Notes: generated by a model not told the origin, from the sequence alone. DNA of 64,000 bases from Persephonella atlantica (GCF_016617615.1 NZ_JAACYA010000001.1:186001-250000), one strand, 5' to 3'; numbered from the stretch's first letter, positions 25,670 through 33,558 are shown. Program-made: numbers and translations.

Positions 25670-25689
25670 AAGGGGGGATTTCCCCCCTT
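25670..25689 (+). terminator. Intra-operon hairpin after the fibril gene
   Basis: AAGGGGGG and CCCCCCTT form an 8-bp stem with a 4-base loop, 7 bases after the fibril stop and 17 before the next start. The following TTAAATAAA is a weak T-run, so it probably allows partial read-through. This would give an excess of the major subunit over the downstream assembly genes, or protect the fibril mRNA 3' end. Confidence 0.6.
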
Positions 25690-25706
25690 AAATAAAGGAG
25701 AAAAAG

Positions 25707-26039
25707 ATGAAAAAGATAATAACAGCCGTTCTTGTAGCAGGGGTTTTAACAGTAGGAACAGCAAAGGAGAAAAATTTTACTGTCTCCTTTGGAGATGGGG
25801 GATTTAAAAATTACAGGGTTATAGACAATACATGCTTCAGTTACATAATGGGATATCCAAAGACAGACAAAACAGTACCAAATATCATGAATGAAGCGGT
25901 TCTGTCCTCTCTTGCAAAAGCAAGAAAAAATTTCAGCAAAGAGTACGATGGATTTATAAATGTCAGGGTTTATATGCAGTTTATAGACAAAAGAATGATT
26001 GTTTATCAAATCTGCGGTGATTTGATCAGGAGGAAGTAG
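25707..26039 (+). CDS. Small secreted protein of the amyloid operon, unknown function
   Basis: 110 residues with an N-terminal signal (IITAVLVAGVLTVGTA). The mature part begins KEKNFTVSFGDGGF, then a helix-rich middle (NIMNEAVLSSLAKARKNF) and a strand pair (GFINVRVYMQFIDKRMIVYQICGDLI). This alpha/beta order recalls small envelope proteins of the YbjQ/RcsF kind, but I cannot name a family. It lacks the leader motif of its neighbours. Two Cys (about 43 and 103) could form a disulfide. It is 2 bases from the next gene; AAAGGAG precedes the ATG. It may be a periplasmic helper. Confidence 0.65.
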   Translation: MKKIITAVLVAGVLTVGTAKEKNFTVSFGDGGFKNYRVIDNTCFSYIMGYPKTDKTVPNIMNEAVLSSLAKARKNFSKEYDGFINVRVYMQFIDKRMIVYQICGDLIRRK

Positions 26040-26041
26040 CC

Positions 26042-26449
26042 ATGAGAAGGCTTATAGGTGCAGTTCTATGCTCAGGAATTATTTTGAGCGGGGCTTTTGG
26101 AGGGAATATTACAGAGATTTCAGATAAGGAACTGGATTCTGTTTATGCTCAGGGATTTAACTTTGATATAAACATTGACCATATGAAATCCTTTCATATT
26201 GGAGAGAACATATACAGCATAGACATTGGAGATATCAACATAAACGATGGAGGGATGCAGTTCAATCTAAACAGCAGTCTTATGCTGTCTGACAATGCCC
26301 AGTCAAATGCGTTTATGCCCATAAATATCGTTGATTCTGCAGTAAACATCCCTATAAACATTGTGGTAATAATGGGGGACAACAATGGAAGCATTAATAT
26401 ATCCAATCTCCTTAGCAGTATTAACAAGTCCAACTTTGTTGGACAGTAA
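26042..26449 (+). CDS. Minor fibril subunit with one divergent repeat
   Basis: 135 residues: a signal peptide (LIGAVLCSGIILSGAFG), then the leader-like motif ISDKELDSVYAQGF (26-39). Residues about 80-125 align with one fibril repeat: SLMLSDNAQSNAF against SVQLNDMAQYSAQ, then NIVDSAVNIPINI against NIANSAVNVGMNI. It is thus a single-repeat paralogue of the protein at 23075. In the Fap system minor subunits (FapB, FapE) nucleate or cap the fibre; that role here is inference. It is placed between the 110-residue gene and the peptidase gene. Confidence 0.7.
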   Translation: MRRLIGAVLCSGIILSGAFGGNITEISDKELDSVYAQGFNFDINIDHMKSFHIGENIYSIDIGDININDGGMQFNLNSSLMLSDNAQSNAFMPINIVDSAVNIPINIVVIMGDNNGSINISNLLSSINKSNFVGQ

Positions 26450-26475
26450 GATTCCTTCTATGGAGGCCCCTGTTC

Positions 26476-27201
26476 ATGGTTGAGGGAAAAGGTTTAAAGC
26501 TTATATTAATCATTCTTTTCTTTCACTTTATCCCCTTCCTTTCCCTCAGCCATGTTTTTTCACAGGAGAGAAAGGCAGAGATTCCTGTAATTGTGGGAAG
26601 CAGCTTTGGAAAGGTTTACCTGAGACCAAAAGTTGTGCCTTACAACGAAATAAAAATGAAAAATGTAGTGAAACAGAAATTAGATTACAGCTGCGGCTCT
26701 GCAGTCGTTGCTACTCTGTTTAAGTATTACCTTGGGCTGAATGTGACAGAAGAAAGCGTTATAAACGGCCTGTTCAGGGTAGGAAACGTGAAAAAGATAA
26801 TAGAGAGGAAAGGTTTTTCACTCCTTGACATTAAGAAGCTTGCCGTTGCCCTTGGGTATAAAGCAGCAGGTTACAGAACTGATGTAAGGGGTCTTGTAAA
26901 AATAGGAAAACCTGCTATCGTTTCTATAACAATTGGTAATTACAAACATTTTGTTATATTTAAAGGTGTAAAAAATGGCAGAGTTTTCTTAGCAGACCCA
27001 TCTGTAGGAAATACTGTCATGTCTGTAGGCGAGTTTGAAAAGGTGTGGTACAGGAATATAGCCCTTGTCATATATCCTAAAGATGAAAAGGGTATATTTG
27101 GTATATCAGACGAGGAGCTCAACTACGTAAGCTCCGATTTTGTCAGACAGTCTCTTTACAGAAATGGTATTCCCGGATACAAGACATTCAGTGATTTTTA
27201 G
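26476..27201 (+). CDS. fapD: FapD-like C39 family cysteine peptidase
   Basis: 241 residues with an N-terminal hydrophobic signal or anchor (LILIILFFHFIPFLSLS). The papain-like triad of C39 is in place: Cys73 in LDYSCGSA, His158 in YKHFVIFKG and Asp174 in ADPSVG. KGFSLLDIKKLAVALGY is typical of FapD, the periplasmic peptidase of the Fap system. Unlike bacteriocin exporters there is no ABC part. C39 enzymes cut after double-Gly leaders, and three exported neighbours carry such a motif. The C-terminus has its own ISDEELNYVSSDF (210-222), resembling those substrates. GGAGG precedes the ATG. Confidence 0.85.
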   Translation: MVEGKGLKLILIILFFHFIPFLSLSHVFSQERKAEIPVIVGSSFGKVYLRPKVVPYNEIKMKNVVKQKLDYSCGSAVVATLFKYYLGLNVTEESVINGLFRVGNVKKIIERKGFSLLDIKKLAVALGYKAAGYRTDVRGLVKIGKPAIVSITIGNYKHFVIFKGVKNGRVFLADPSVGNTVMSVGEFEKVWYRNIALVIYPKDEKGIFGISDEELNYVSSDFVRQSLYRNGIPGYKTFSDF

Positions 27202-27236
27202 TATATATTTATAAGAAAATAAACAGAGGGCCAGAT

Positions 27237-28271
27237 ATGAGAGGAAAACTTCTTTTTTTCATTATCCTTCTTTCCTTTTCATTTTATTCCTATGCATCAG
27301 AGATTGAAAAAGCAAAAGAAATACTAAAAAAAGGAAAAACAGAAAAATATGAGGAAAGCCTTACTCAGTTTGACAGGGGATACATCCTCCTGAAGGGAGG
27401 GCAGTTTGAGATTGAAAACAGTTTTTCATACATATACTACTCAGCGAACCAGATATACCTGAGCAGTTTTGCAATTTTAGATCCAATATTCCTGACACTG
27501 GGAGAGTTTGGAATTGAAAATGCAAGGAGACATATATTCCAGTACAATCTGGCACTGAGATATGGAATAGCAGATTTTCTCCAGGCTGAGGTAAACATAC
27601 CATTTATTTTCAGGCACGAAAGATATTCTGTTGTAGGAACAAATGCAGGAGAAAGAACTGCTGACGATTACGGTTTTGGAGATGTATCTATCGGTCTGTC
27701 CATTCAGCCTATCAAAGAGAGAAAAAGCAGACCTGCTGTAATACTATCACTGGCTTTCAAAACAAAGACAGGTAAAAGTCCATTTGATGTTGATGATCCT
27801 AAGAAAGACCTTCCAACAGGAAGTGGATATTATGCTGTAAAAGGTGGAATAAACCTGCTGAAGAGTATTGATCCTGTTGTTGTTTTCGGTGGACTGGCTT
27901 ACTCCTACAACATGCCTGAAGATGTAGGCAGAGTTTATACGCTGAATACAGGAGGAGGAACCACATCAGCCAAACTTGACAAGTTTTATCCCGGGGATAC
28001 ACTGAGCTTTAACATTGGATTTGCATATGCCCTTTCCTACAACTTCTCCATGAACTTTCAGTTTGCTCAGGATTACACATTTACATCAAAGAGCAAAGTT
28101 AACGGAGTAAAGTCAGATGTTAACAACTCTACCATGAATTCTGCGACGCTGAAAATAGGGACAGGATGGGCTCTGTCAAAAAGGTCTTCACTGAACGTTT
28201 CACTCACAATGGGTCTGACAAACGATGCACCAGATTACGTTATTGAGTTCAGGCTACCTGTTAGATTTTAA
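27237..28271 (+). CDS. fapF: FapF-like outer-membrane beta-barrel transporter
   Basis: 344 residues: a signal peptide (LLFFIILLSFSFYSYAS), a short charged helix (about 22-45, EIEKAKEILKKGK, perhaps the plug/coiled coil), then alternating amphipathic strands (FEIENSFSYIYY, LRYGIADFLQAEVNIPF, FNIGFAYALSYNFSMNFQF) and a terminal EFRLPVRF ending in Phe, the barrel signature read by BAM. In Fap systems the FapF trimer secretes fibril subunits. It resembles the putative phenol MetA-pathway barrel family, a frequent label for such proteins. It ends 4 bases into the convergent regulator gene. Confidence 0.75.
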   Translation: MRGKLLFFIILLSFSFYSYASEIEKAKEILKKGKTEKYEESLTQFDRGYILLKGGQFEIENSFSYIYYSANQIYLSSFAILDPIFLTLGEFGIENARRHIFQYNLALRYGIADFLQAEVNIPFIFRHERYSVVGTNAGERTADDYGFGDVSIGLSIQPIKERKSRPAVILSLAFKTKTGKSPFDVDDPKKDLPTGSGYYAVKGGINLLKSIDPVVVFGGLAYSYNMPEDVGRVYTLNTGGGTTSAKLDKFYPGDTLSFNIGFAYALSYNFSMNFQFAQDYTFTSKSKVNGVKSDVNNSTMNSATLKIGTGWALSKRSSLNVSLTMGLTNDAPDYVIEFRLPVRF

Positions 28272-29698
28272 CCTGACACCTCCCCAATACGGTGCTTCTC
28301 TATAAGTGTGTAAACCTTTGGTCTGCTTATTCCAAGGAGTTTTGCCATCTTTGTGATGTTTCCTCCGGTTTTCAAAAATGCTCTTCTCACCAGTTCCCTT
28401 TCAACTTTTTCAATATTTTCCTTCAGATTAAGAGAATGTCCATTAAGACAGTATGCTGTATCCACATCCTCCCTTCTCAGGTTCAGCTCTTTTTCTGATA
28501 TGTATGTGTTTTCTGTCAAAACTACAGCCTTCCTTATAACATTTATAAGCTCCCTCACATTTCCCGGCCATGAGTAGTTCAGGAGTGCTTCTTCAGCTTC
28601 TGGAGTGAACCCTTTGATATCTTTTCCTGTTTCCTTTGCATACCTGTTCAGAAAATACTTTGCGAGAACCATTATGTCTTCCTTTCTTTCTCTCAGGGGA
28701 GGAATATTTATTGTCAGTACATTCAGTCTGTAGTAAAGGTCTTCCCTGAATTTTCCCTTTTTGACAGCTTCCTCAAGATTTACATTTGTTGCTGCGATTA
28801 TTCTAACGTTTGCATGGAGAGTCTCATTGCCTCCAACTCTTGTGAATGTGTAATCCTCAAGAAATCTCAGAAGTTTTGCCTGCATGCTGACAGGCATATC
28901 TCCAATCTCATCAAGGAACAGTGTTCCTCCATTTGCAAACTCAATTCTTCCTATTTTTCTCCTGTGGGCATCTGTGAATGCTCCTTTTTCATAACCAAAC
29001 AGCTCTGATTCCAGCAGATTTTCCGGTATGGCAGCACAGTTAACAACAACAAAAGGTTTATCAGCCCTTTTACTTCTCTCGTGTATTGCCCTCGCCGTCA
29101 GCTCCTTACCTGTTCCTGTCTCCCCAACTATCAGAACTGGGTAATCATTTGTTGCATACTTTCTTATAAGGTCAAAAACCTTCTTTATTCCATTACTTAC
29201 ACCAATAAACTCTTTTCTATCTTCTAACTTTTCTTCTATCTCTTCTGGATGTTCAACAAGTAGGTCGTAAAATATTTTTCCGACCTTAAATTCCTGTATA
29301 AACCTGACCACTTCAGGTTTTGTGTAATCAAAGAACATCCCGCACCTTCTGCAGTATCTCTCTCCCTCTTCAATCTTTTTTGAACAGAAGGGACATACCC
29401 CACTTTTGTAAATCTTTGAAGTGAGGTATTTTCCTACTGTTGATGCTATCAGATCAGGATCTTCATTAAATGTGATAACAAATTCGTCTTCCCTGAATCT
29501 CGTTATCTTACCTCTTAATGATACATCCTCTTCAAGCTCTATAATGACAACAACGTCTTCATGGTCACAAACTGAAAGGGCTTTGTCCTTTACCTTTAAA
29601 CCAAGAAGTGAGAGATTAACACCTCTGACTGAAAAAATCTCTCTGTGGCAGTCAATGAAAACATTGTTTTCGTATTTTATTCTTGCAGATAGACGCAT
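28268..29698 (-). CDS. PilZ - zinc ribbon - sigma-54 AAA+ - Fis transcription activator
   Basis: Start at ATG 29698 (AGAGGGGG just before); a TTG at 29731 has no ribosome site. 476 residues: a PilZ-like domain (about 1-90) with RLSAR at 2-6 (RxxxR) and NLSLLG at 28-33 (NxSxxG); a zinc ribbon with Cys102, 105, 116 and 119; an AAA+ domain with Walker A GETGTGKE (192-199), the sigma-54 contact loop GAFTDA (239-244, Asp for the usual Gly), [10 protein letters not shown] and a PLRER arginine finger; and a Fis-type HTH ([19 protein letters not shown]). There is no receiver domain. It should activate sigma-54 promoters when c-di-GMP binds. It is convergent with the amyloid operon, its likely target. 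Confidence 0.88.
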   Translation of the reverse strand: MRLSARIKYENNVFIDCHREIFSVRGVNLSLLGLKVKDKALSVCDHEDVVVIIELEEDVSLRGKITRFREDEFVITFNEDPDLIASTVGKYLTSKIYKSGVCPFCSKKIEEGERYCRRCGMFFDYTKPEVVRFIQEFKVGKIFYDLLVEHPEEIEEKLEDRKEFIGVSNGIKKVFDLIRKYATNDYPVLIVGETGTGKELTARAIHERSKRADKPFVVVNCAAIPENLLESELFGYEKGAFTDAHRRKIGRIEFANGGTLFLDEIGDMPVSMQAKLLRFLEDYTFTRVGGNETLHANVRIIAATNVNLEEAVKKGKFREDLYYRLNVLTINIPPLRERKEDIMVLAKYFLNRYAKETGKDIKGFTPEAEEALLNYSWPGNVRELINVIRKAVVLTENTYISEKELNLRREDVDTAYCLNGHSLNLKENIEKVERELVRRAFLKTGGNITKMAKLLGISRPKVYTLIEKHRIGEVSG

Positions 29699-29743
29699 AG
29701 GCCCCCTCTTTATGAAAATTCCCTCCACCAATATTATAAATAA

Positions 29744-30433
29744 TTATAAATTTAAAAATAATGTGATATCCTGCAAAAGTCCAATCAAAAATCCAAGAAC
29801 TGCTCCTGTATATGTTATATGTTTCAGCTGTTTTTCAGAAAATCCCAAAACAACCCTTTCTAAAGTCTGTATATCCATCTCAAGAAATGTTTCTACCACT
29901 AATTTTTCTACATTTAGTTCTGACAGAATCTGAGGTAACTCCTCCTCTATGTTTTTCTCTATGCTGTCTGAAGCTTTCTCCAACAACTTTTCTTTCAGTT
30001 TTTCCTTTATTCTATCTGAAGCTTTCTCCACAACTTTCTCCACTGCAGTGGCAAACACAGCAGTTTTTATGCTGAATTTACCAATAGATATACCTTCCTT
30101 TATGTTTTCTTTAATGGAGTACACTATCTGTTCAACAAGTTTATCAAATACATCTTCAATTCTGCCTTTCAGTCTTTCTCTGTAACCTGTTTCTTCAAAC
30201 AGACTGTGGAGTTTTTCCGGTGTGAGAAGATGCTCTTCTATTACTTTAGCTATAGATACGGCTATTTCTTTTCTCCTTTTTGGTATAAGTCCGGGAGTAA
30301 ACGGAACTTTGAGACCAAAAATCCTCTTTTCCTCAAAAGGTCTGAACAGCATTTTTACAGCAAGGTAGTTTGTGATATAACCTATAAATGCTCCAATAAC
30401 AGGAGGCAGTAAAAAGTGCAGATAACTTTCCAT
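29744..30433 (-). CDS. DUF445 family membrane protein
   Basis: 229 residues from ATG 30433 (GGAG upstream). The frame extends to 30547, but those residues do not fit the family and would cover the divergent promoter. Membrane segments lie at both ends (LHFLLPPVIGAFIGYITNYLAVKMLF and GAVLGFLIGLLQDITLF), the typical DUF445/YheB frame with NYLAVKMLFRP and PGLIPKRR. The middle is a long charged helical region (KVVEKASDRIKEKLKEKLLEKA, split by helix breaks). Function unknown; in other bacteria members affect the cell envelope. Confidence 0.8.
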   Translation of the reverse strand: MESYLHFLLPPVIGAFIGYITNYLAVKMLFRPFEEKRIFGLKVPFTPGLIPKRRKEIAVSIAKVIEEHLLTPEKLHSLFEETGYRERLKGRIEDVFDKLVEQIVYSIKENIKEGISIGKFSIKTAVFATAVEKVVEKASDRIKEKLKEKLLEKASDSIEKNIEEELPQILSELNVEKLVVETFLEMDIQTLERVVLGFSEKQLKHITYTGAVLGFLIGLLQDITLFLNL

Positions 30434-30516
30434 ACTTTTAGCTCCGAAAAATTTGATATTATCTAAATTCCAATATATATTATAGACTTTGGCAGTACAT
30501 GCAAACGGGAGGTAAT

Positions 30517-30870
30517 ATGACAGCAAAAGTAGGCAGTCAGGCACCATATTTTGAGTTTTTAGACGGTATAAAAGGTAAAAATTTTTACGACCTGAAGCAG
30601 AAATATCATATCGTTATATATAAAGCAAAAGACGACCATTTAGAAAAGTATGAAGATGAATTTGAAAGGGCAAATGTTAAGCTGATAGATTACGTCCAGA
30701 TTACAACAAAAAATTTCCTTGAAAATTTTGGCCTTAAGGAAGATGATGACTTTATCATACTGATAGACCAGTATGGAACTGTACAGTACGTCAGCAACAC
30801 TGTTCCAAGCTTTGAGGAAATCATGAACCTTATCTCTTTTGCAGAAGATGAAGGATGCTGTGCCCTTTAA
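30517..30870 (+). CDS. Thioredoxin-fold redoxin-like protein without active-site Cys
   Basis: 117 residues from ATG 30517, with GGGAGG 6 bases upstream. It begins KVGSQAPYFEFLDG like AhpC/Bcp peroxiredoxins, and IVIYKAKDD is where PxxxTxxC should appear, but no Cys is there. The only Cys are the adjacent pair GCCAL at the C-terminus. The middle FILIDQYGTVQYV is a typical redoxin strand. It is therefore probably not a peroxidase; it may bind a partner or use the terminal Cys pair for metal. It overlaps uvrC by 23 bases. Confidence 0.65.
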   Translation: MTAKVGSQAPYFEFLDGIKGKNFYDLKQKYHIVIYKAKDDHLEKYEDEFERANVKLIDYVQITTKNFLENFGLKEDDDFIILIDQYGTVQYVSNTVPSFEEIMNLISFAEDEGCCAL

Positions 30871-32572
30871 GAAAAAGATAGAAGAAGCTCCACAACAGCC
30901 GGGAGTTTACATTTTCAGGTCTTCTGACGGCAGATACATCTACATCGGAAAGGCAAAAAATCTAAAAAAACGATTAAAGGGACATTACCAGCAGTTAAGA
31001 TATGACCCTAAGGAGCAGAGAATATTCAGTGAAAGTGATATTCTTGAGTGGATTATAACAAAGTCTGATTACGAGGCTTTTGTATTAGAAAATGAACTTA
31101 TAAAGCAGTATAAACCCCGCTACAACATTCGCTTAAAGTCTGGTTCTGGCTATCCAATGCTTGTTATTACTGATGAAGAATATCCAACTGTTTTAATCAG
31201 TAGAAAGTATGGAGAAATAAAGGGTGAGTATTTTGGACCCTTCCTCCCTGCAAGAACAGCAAGAGCAATGAAAGACCTTATACACAAACTTTTTAAGTTA
31301 AGAACCTGTGACCCGATGCCCAAAAGGGATGTTGCCTGCTTTGATTATCATTTAGGGCTGTGCTCAGCTCCCTGCACTGGGAAAATATCAAAAAAGGATT
31401 ACAACTTTGATGTTAAAGGGGCTAAGGCATTTTTATCTGGAAATGTGAAAAAGTTTATATATCAGCTTTACGACAGAATAGAAGAGTATAAACAAAAAAT
31501 GCTCTTTGAAAAAGCAGCTGTTGTGAGAGATCAGATAACTGCGATGGAGAATTTAGTACATAAACAGGAAGTTTTGGGATTACCATTTGAAGAGGGAGAT
31601 ATCCTTTTTTTTGGCGGAGGGGAGATTTTACTTATTGTTGTTCGGGGGTACAGAATCGTAGGTAAAGAATTCCTTCAGCTAAAGGGAGAAGGCCTTAAAG
31701 ATGAGTTTGTCAGCAAGGTTTTAACAGAATACTACTCAAAAGGAAACTACATTCCTTCTCGTATATTTATCAATCAGAATGTAGAAGAAAAAGAGAACAT
31801 TATACGCTGGCTATCTGACAAAAAAGGTAGTAAGGTGGTTTTGAAAACAGAGATACCTGAGGAAATCAGACAGTTTATAGACAGAAACTTTCACTTTGTT
31901 GATTTAGATAGATTAAGAAATCTGTTTAGAAAAGTATTTGGTTTTGAGCTTCCAGAGAGGATTGAAGGATTTGATATATCCACACTTCAGGGGAGTTTTA
32001 CTGTAGGTTCCTGTGTTGTCTGGGAAGATGGAAGAATGAATAAAAGAGAGTACAGGAGATTCAAGGTAAAAACTGTAAAAGGTATTGATGATTATGCATC
32101 TTTGAGGGAGGTTCTGTACAGACGGTTTAAAAGATACACAGAGATGGAAACTTTCCCTCTTGTCCTGATTGACGGTGGAAAAGGACAGCTGAAACAGGGT
32201 CTTACTGTTAGAGATGCTCTCAATTTAGAAAACCTGAGAATATTCTCTATTGCGAAAAAGGAAGAAATACTGTTCACAGATGATGGTAGAGAAATAAAAC
32301 TGTTTGAGTTTCAGGAGCTTTTAAAACTTTTTACTCAAATCAGGGACGAAGCACACAGGTTCGCTGTGTCTTACAACAGAAAACTGAGAGAGAAGGAGGG
32401 ACTGAAAGAAGTTTTAGATAAGATAGAAGGTGTAGGAAAAAAGAGGAAAGAGATTCTGTACAGAACTTACAAAACTTTAGACAGAATATCTCAGGCATCT
32501 GTTGAAGAGCTGAAAAAGTTAGGTATTCCTGAAAATGTAGCCCAGAACATAAAAAAGTATCTTTCAGACTAA
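30848..32572 (+). CDS. uvrC: Excinuclease ABC subunit C
   Basis: Makes both incisions in nucleotide excision repair with UvrA/UvrB. About 574 residues: a GIY-YIG nuclease (GVYIFRSSDGRYIYIGKAKNL), a Cys cluster region (CDPMPKRDVACFDYHLGLC), a UVR helix pair (LFEKAAVVRDQITAME), an RNase H-like endonuclease (IEGFDISTLQG; LVLIDGGKGQLKQG) and a C-terminal HhH pair (IEGVGKKRKEILY; LKKLGIPENVAQ). The start is ATG 30848 or GTG 30860, the latter with a better ribosome site (AAGGA, 4-base spacing). It converges with the hemerythrin gene. Confidence 0.94.
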   Translation: MKDAVPFKKKIEEAPQQPGVYIFRSSDGRYIYIGKAKNLKKRLKGHYQQLRYDPKEQRIFSESDILEWIITKSDYEAFVLENELIKQYKPRYNIRLKSGSGYPMLVITDEEYPTVLISRKYGEIKGEYFGPFLPARTARAMKDLIHKLFKLRTCDPMPKRDVACFDYHLGLCSAPCTGKISKKDYNFDVKGAKAFLSGNVKKFIYQLYDRIEEYKQKMLFEKAAVVRDQITAMENLVHKQEVLGLPFEEGDILFFGGGEILLIVVRGYRIVGKEFLQLKGEGLKDEFVSKVLTEYYSKGNYIPSRIFINQNVEEKENIIRWLSDKKGSKVVLKTEIPEEIRQFIDRNFHFVDLDRLRNLFRKVFGFELPERIEGFDISTLQGSFTVGSCVVWEDGRMNKREYRRFKVKTVKGIDDYASLREVLYRRFKRYTEMETFPLVLIDGGKGQLKQGLTVRDALNLENLRIFSIAKKEEILFTDDGREIKLFEFQELLKLFTQIRDEAHRFAVSYNRKLREKEGLKEVLDKIEGVGKKRKEILYRTYKTLDRISQASVEELKKLGIPENVAQNIKKYLSD

Positions 32573-32991
32573 TCCCTTATAAAGTGTGAAAGAAAGTGGG
32601 CAGTAACAGTATCCATTGTCTGTATGTGGTTCATCAGCCAGGGAAGAAACTCTTTTTCTATATATGACTTTATCATCTCTGGATTTTTTTCCTTTTCCCA
32701 CCTTTTCTTTAAACTGTGGAGCTGTCCTAAAACCATGTCATGTTCGCCCCTATGCATAGGATAGGCAAAGAAGTTATACTGCTCCATCATTTCCTGTTCA
32801 GAAGAAAAATGCTTCAGAACGTCCTGAAAAAACTCTTCAAACTTTTTATCTATCTCTTCCAAACTCCCCTTTCCCTTCTGGAACTCTTCAATAGCCTCAT
32901 AAAGCTGGTTCAGTATTTTTATCTCCTCTTCGTGTACCTTATTCATTCTTTCAAGTGCAACCTTTGGAATCTCTGAAATATCTAAAAGCAT
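32569..32991 (-). CDS. Bacteriohemerythrin-like protein
   Basis: 140 residues, four-helix. Candidate di-iron ligands are present: His in NKVHEEEI, His and Glu in KHFSSEQEMM, His in MHRGEHDMVL (two), and His/Asp in WLMNHIQTMDTVTAHF. By family it binds O2 and may store it, deliver it or sense it, fitting a microaerophilic respirer. A free-standing domain, not fused to a chemoreceptor. It converges with uvrC (4-base overlap). Confidence 0.88.
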   Translation of the reverse strand: MLLDISEIPKVALERMNKVHEEEIKILNQLYEAIEEFQKGKGSLEEIDKKFEEFFQDVLKHFSSEQEMMEQYNFFAYPMHRGEHDMVLGQLHSLKKRWEKEKNPEMIKSYIEKEFLPWLMNHIQTMDTVTAHFLSHFIRD

Positions 32992-33057
32992 AACAACCCC
33001 TCTGCATTATTTATACATTATTAAAATATATTATTTTCCATACAGATATGATATAAA

Positions 33058-33459
33058 TCAATCCCCAAAGTGAAACAGTTTTTCTATTATGTTTTTTTTC
33101 TCTTTCTTCTTCTCTTTAAAGTGATACTCCATTTTTGCCTCCTCCACTATCTTTTCTATCAGCTGGTCTATCTCTTTCTCTTTTTCCCTTTTATTTTCAA
33201 CTTTTTTCATTCTCTTTTTTTCTGTTTTATGTTTTTTTACCTCTGTCTTTTTGATTTTTTTAATCTGTTTTTTCTCTGAATTTTTCTCTGGTTTTATTAC
33301 TTTTTCTGGTCTACTTTGAGCAGGTTTATCCTCTTCCTCTATTGTTATGACCTCTTTCTTTACAGGCTGGCTATTGCTGAGAATAAGAGTGTAAACAAGG
33401 TATGCGTCTAACCCTACAATAAACAGCAGTGAAGCTACAATAAAAGCCTTCTTCAACAT
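33058..33459 (-). CDS. Membrane-anchored Lys/Glu-rich protein, unknown
   Basis: 133 residues: one N-terminal membrane segment (AFIVASLLFIVGLDAYLVYTLIL), a Pro/Lys/Glu linker (PVKKEVITIEEEDKPAQSRP), then a long, strongly charged helix up to the C-terminus. The shape (anchor plus extended basic linker) recalls the first half of TonB or a pilus/division anchor, but the conserved C-terminal TonB domain is missing. I do not recognise the family. It is a single gene, with TATA-rich spacers on both sides. Confidence 0.5.
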   Translation of the reverse strand: MLKKAFIVASLLFIVGLDAYLVYTLILSNSQPVKKEVITIEEEDKPAQSRPEKVIKPEKNSEKKQIKKIKKTEVKKHKTEKKRMKKVENKREKEKEIDQLIEKIVEEAKMEYHFKEKKKEKKNIIEKLFHFGD

Positions 33460-33523
33460 AACACCTTTTTAGTTAAGTTTAAGCAATATAAACGAAAATG
33501 GAAGTTTTTCCTGACTTTCAGTA

Positions 33524-33529
33524 TATAAT
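33524..33529 (+). promoter_or_regulatory. -10-like TATAAT upstream of the MTAP-family gene
   Basis: Perfect TATAAT 30 bases before the start codon at 33559, with TTCCTGACT at about the -35 position (a weak match). It probably drives 33559 and 34414. Confidence 0.45.
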
Positions 33530-33558
33530 GTTAAGATGAAAAAATCAGGAGAGGGCAG

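Noticed and set aside
29699-29731. TTG start of the sigma-54 activator at 29731
   Set aside because: No ribosome site; ATG 29698 follows AGAGGGGG directly and keeps both PilZ motifs.
30490-30502. TGGCAGTACATGC as a second sigma-54 promoter before 30517
   Set aside because: The GG-to-GC spacing is two bases too short.
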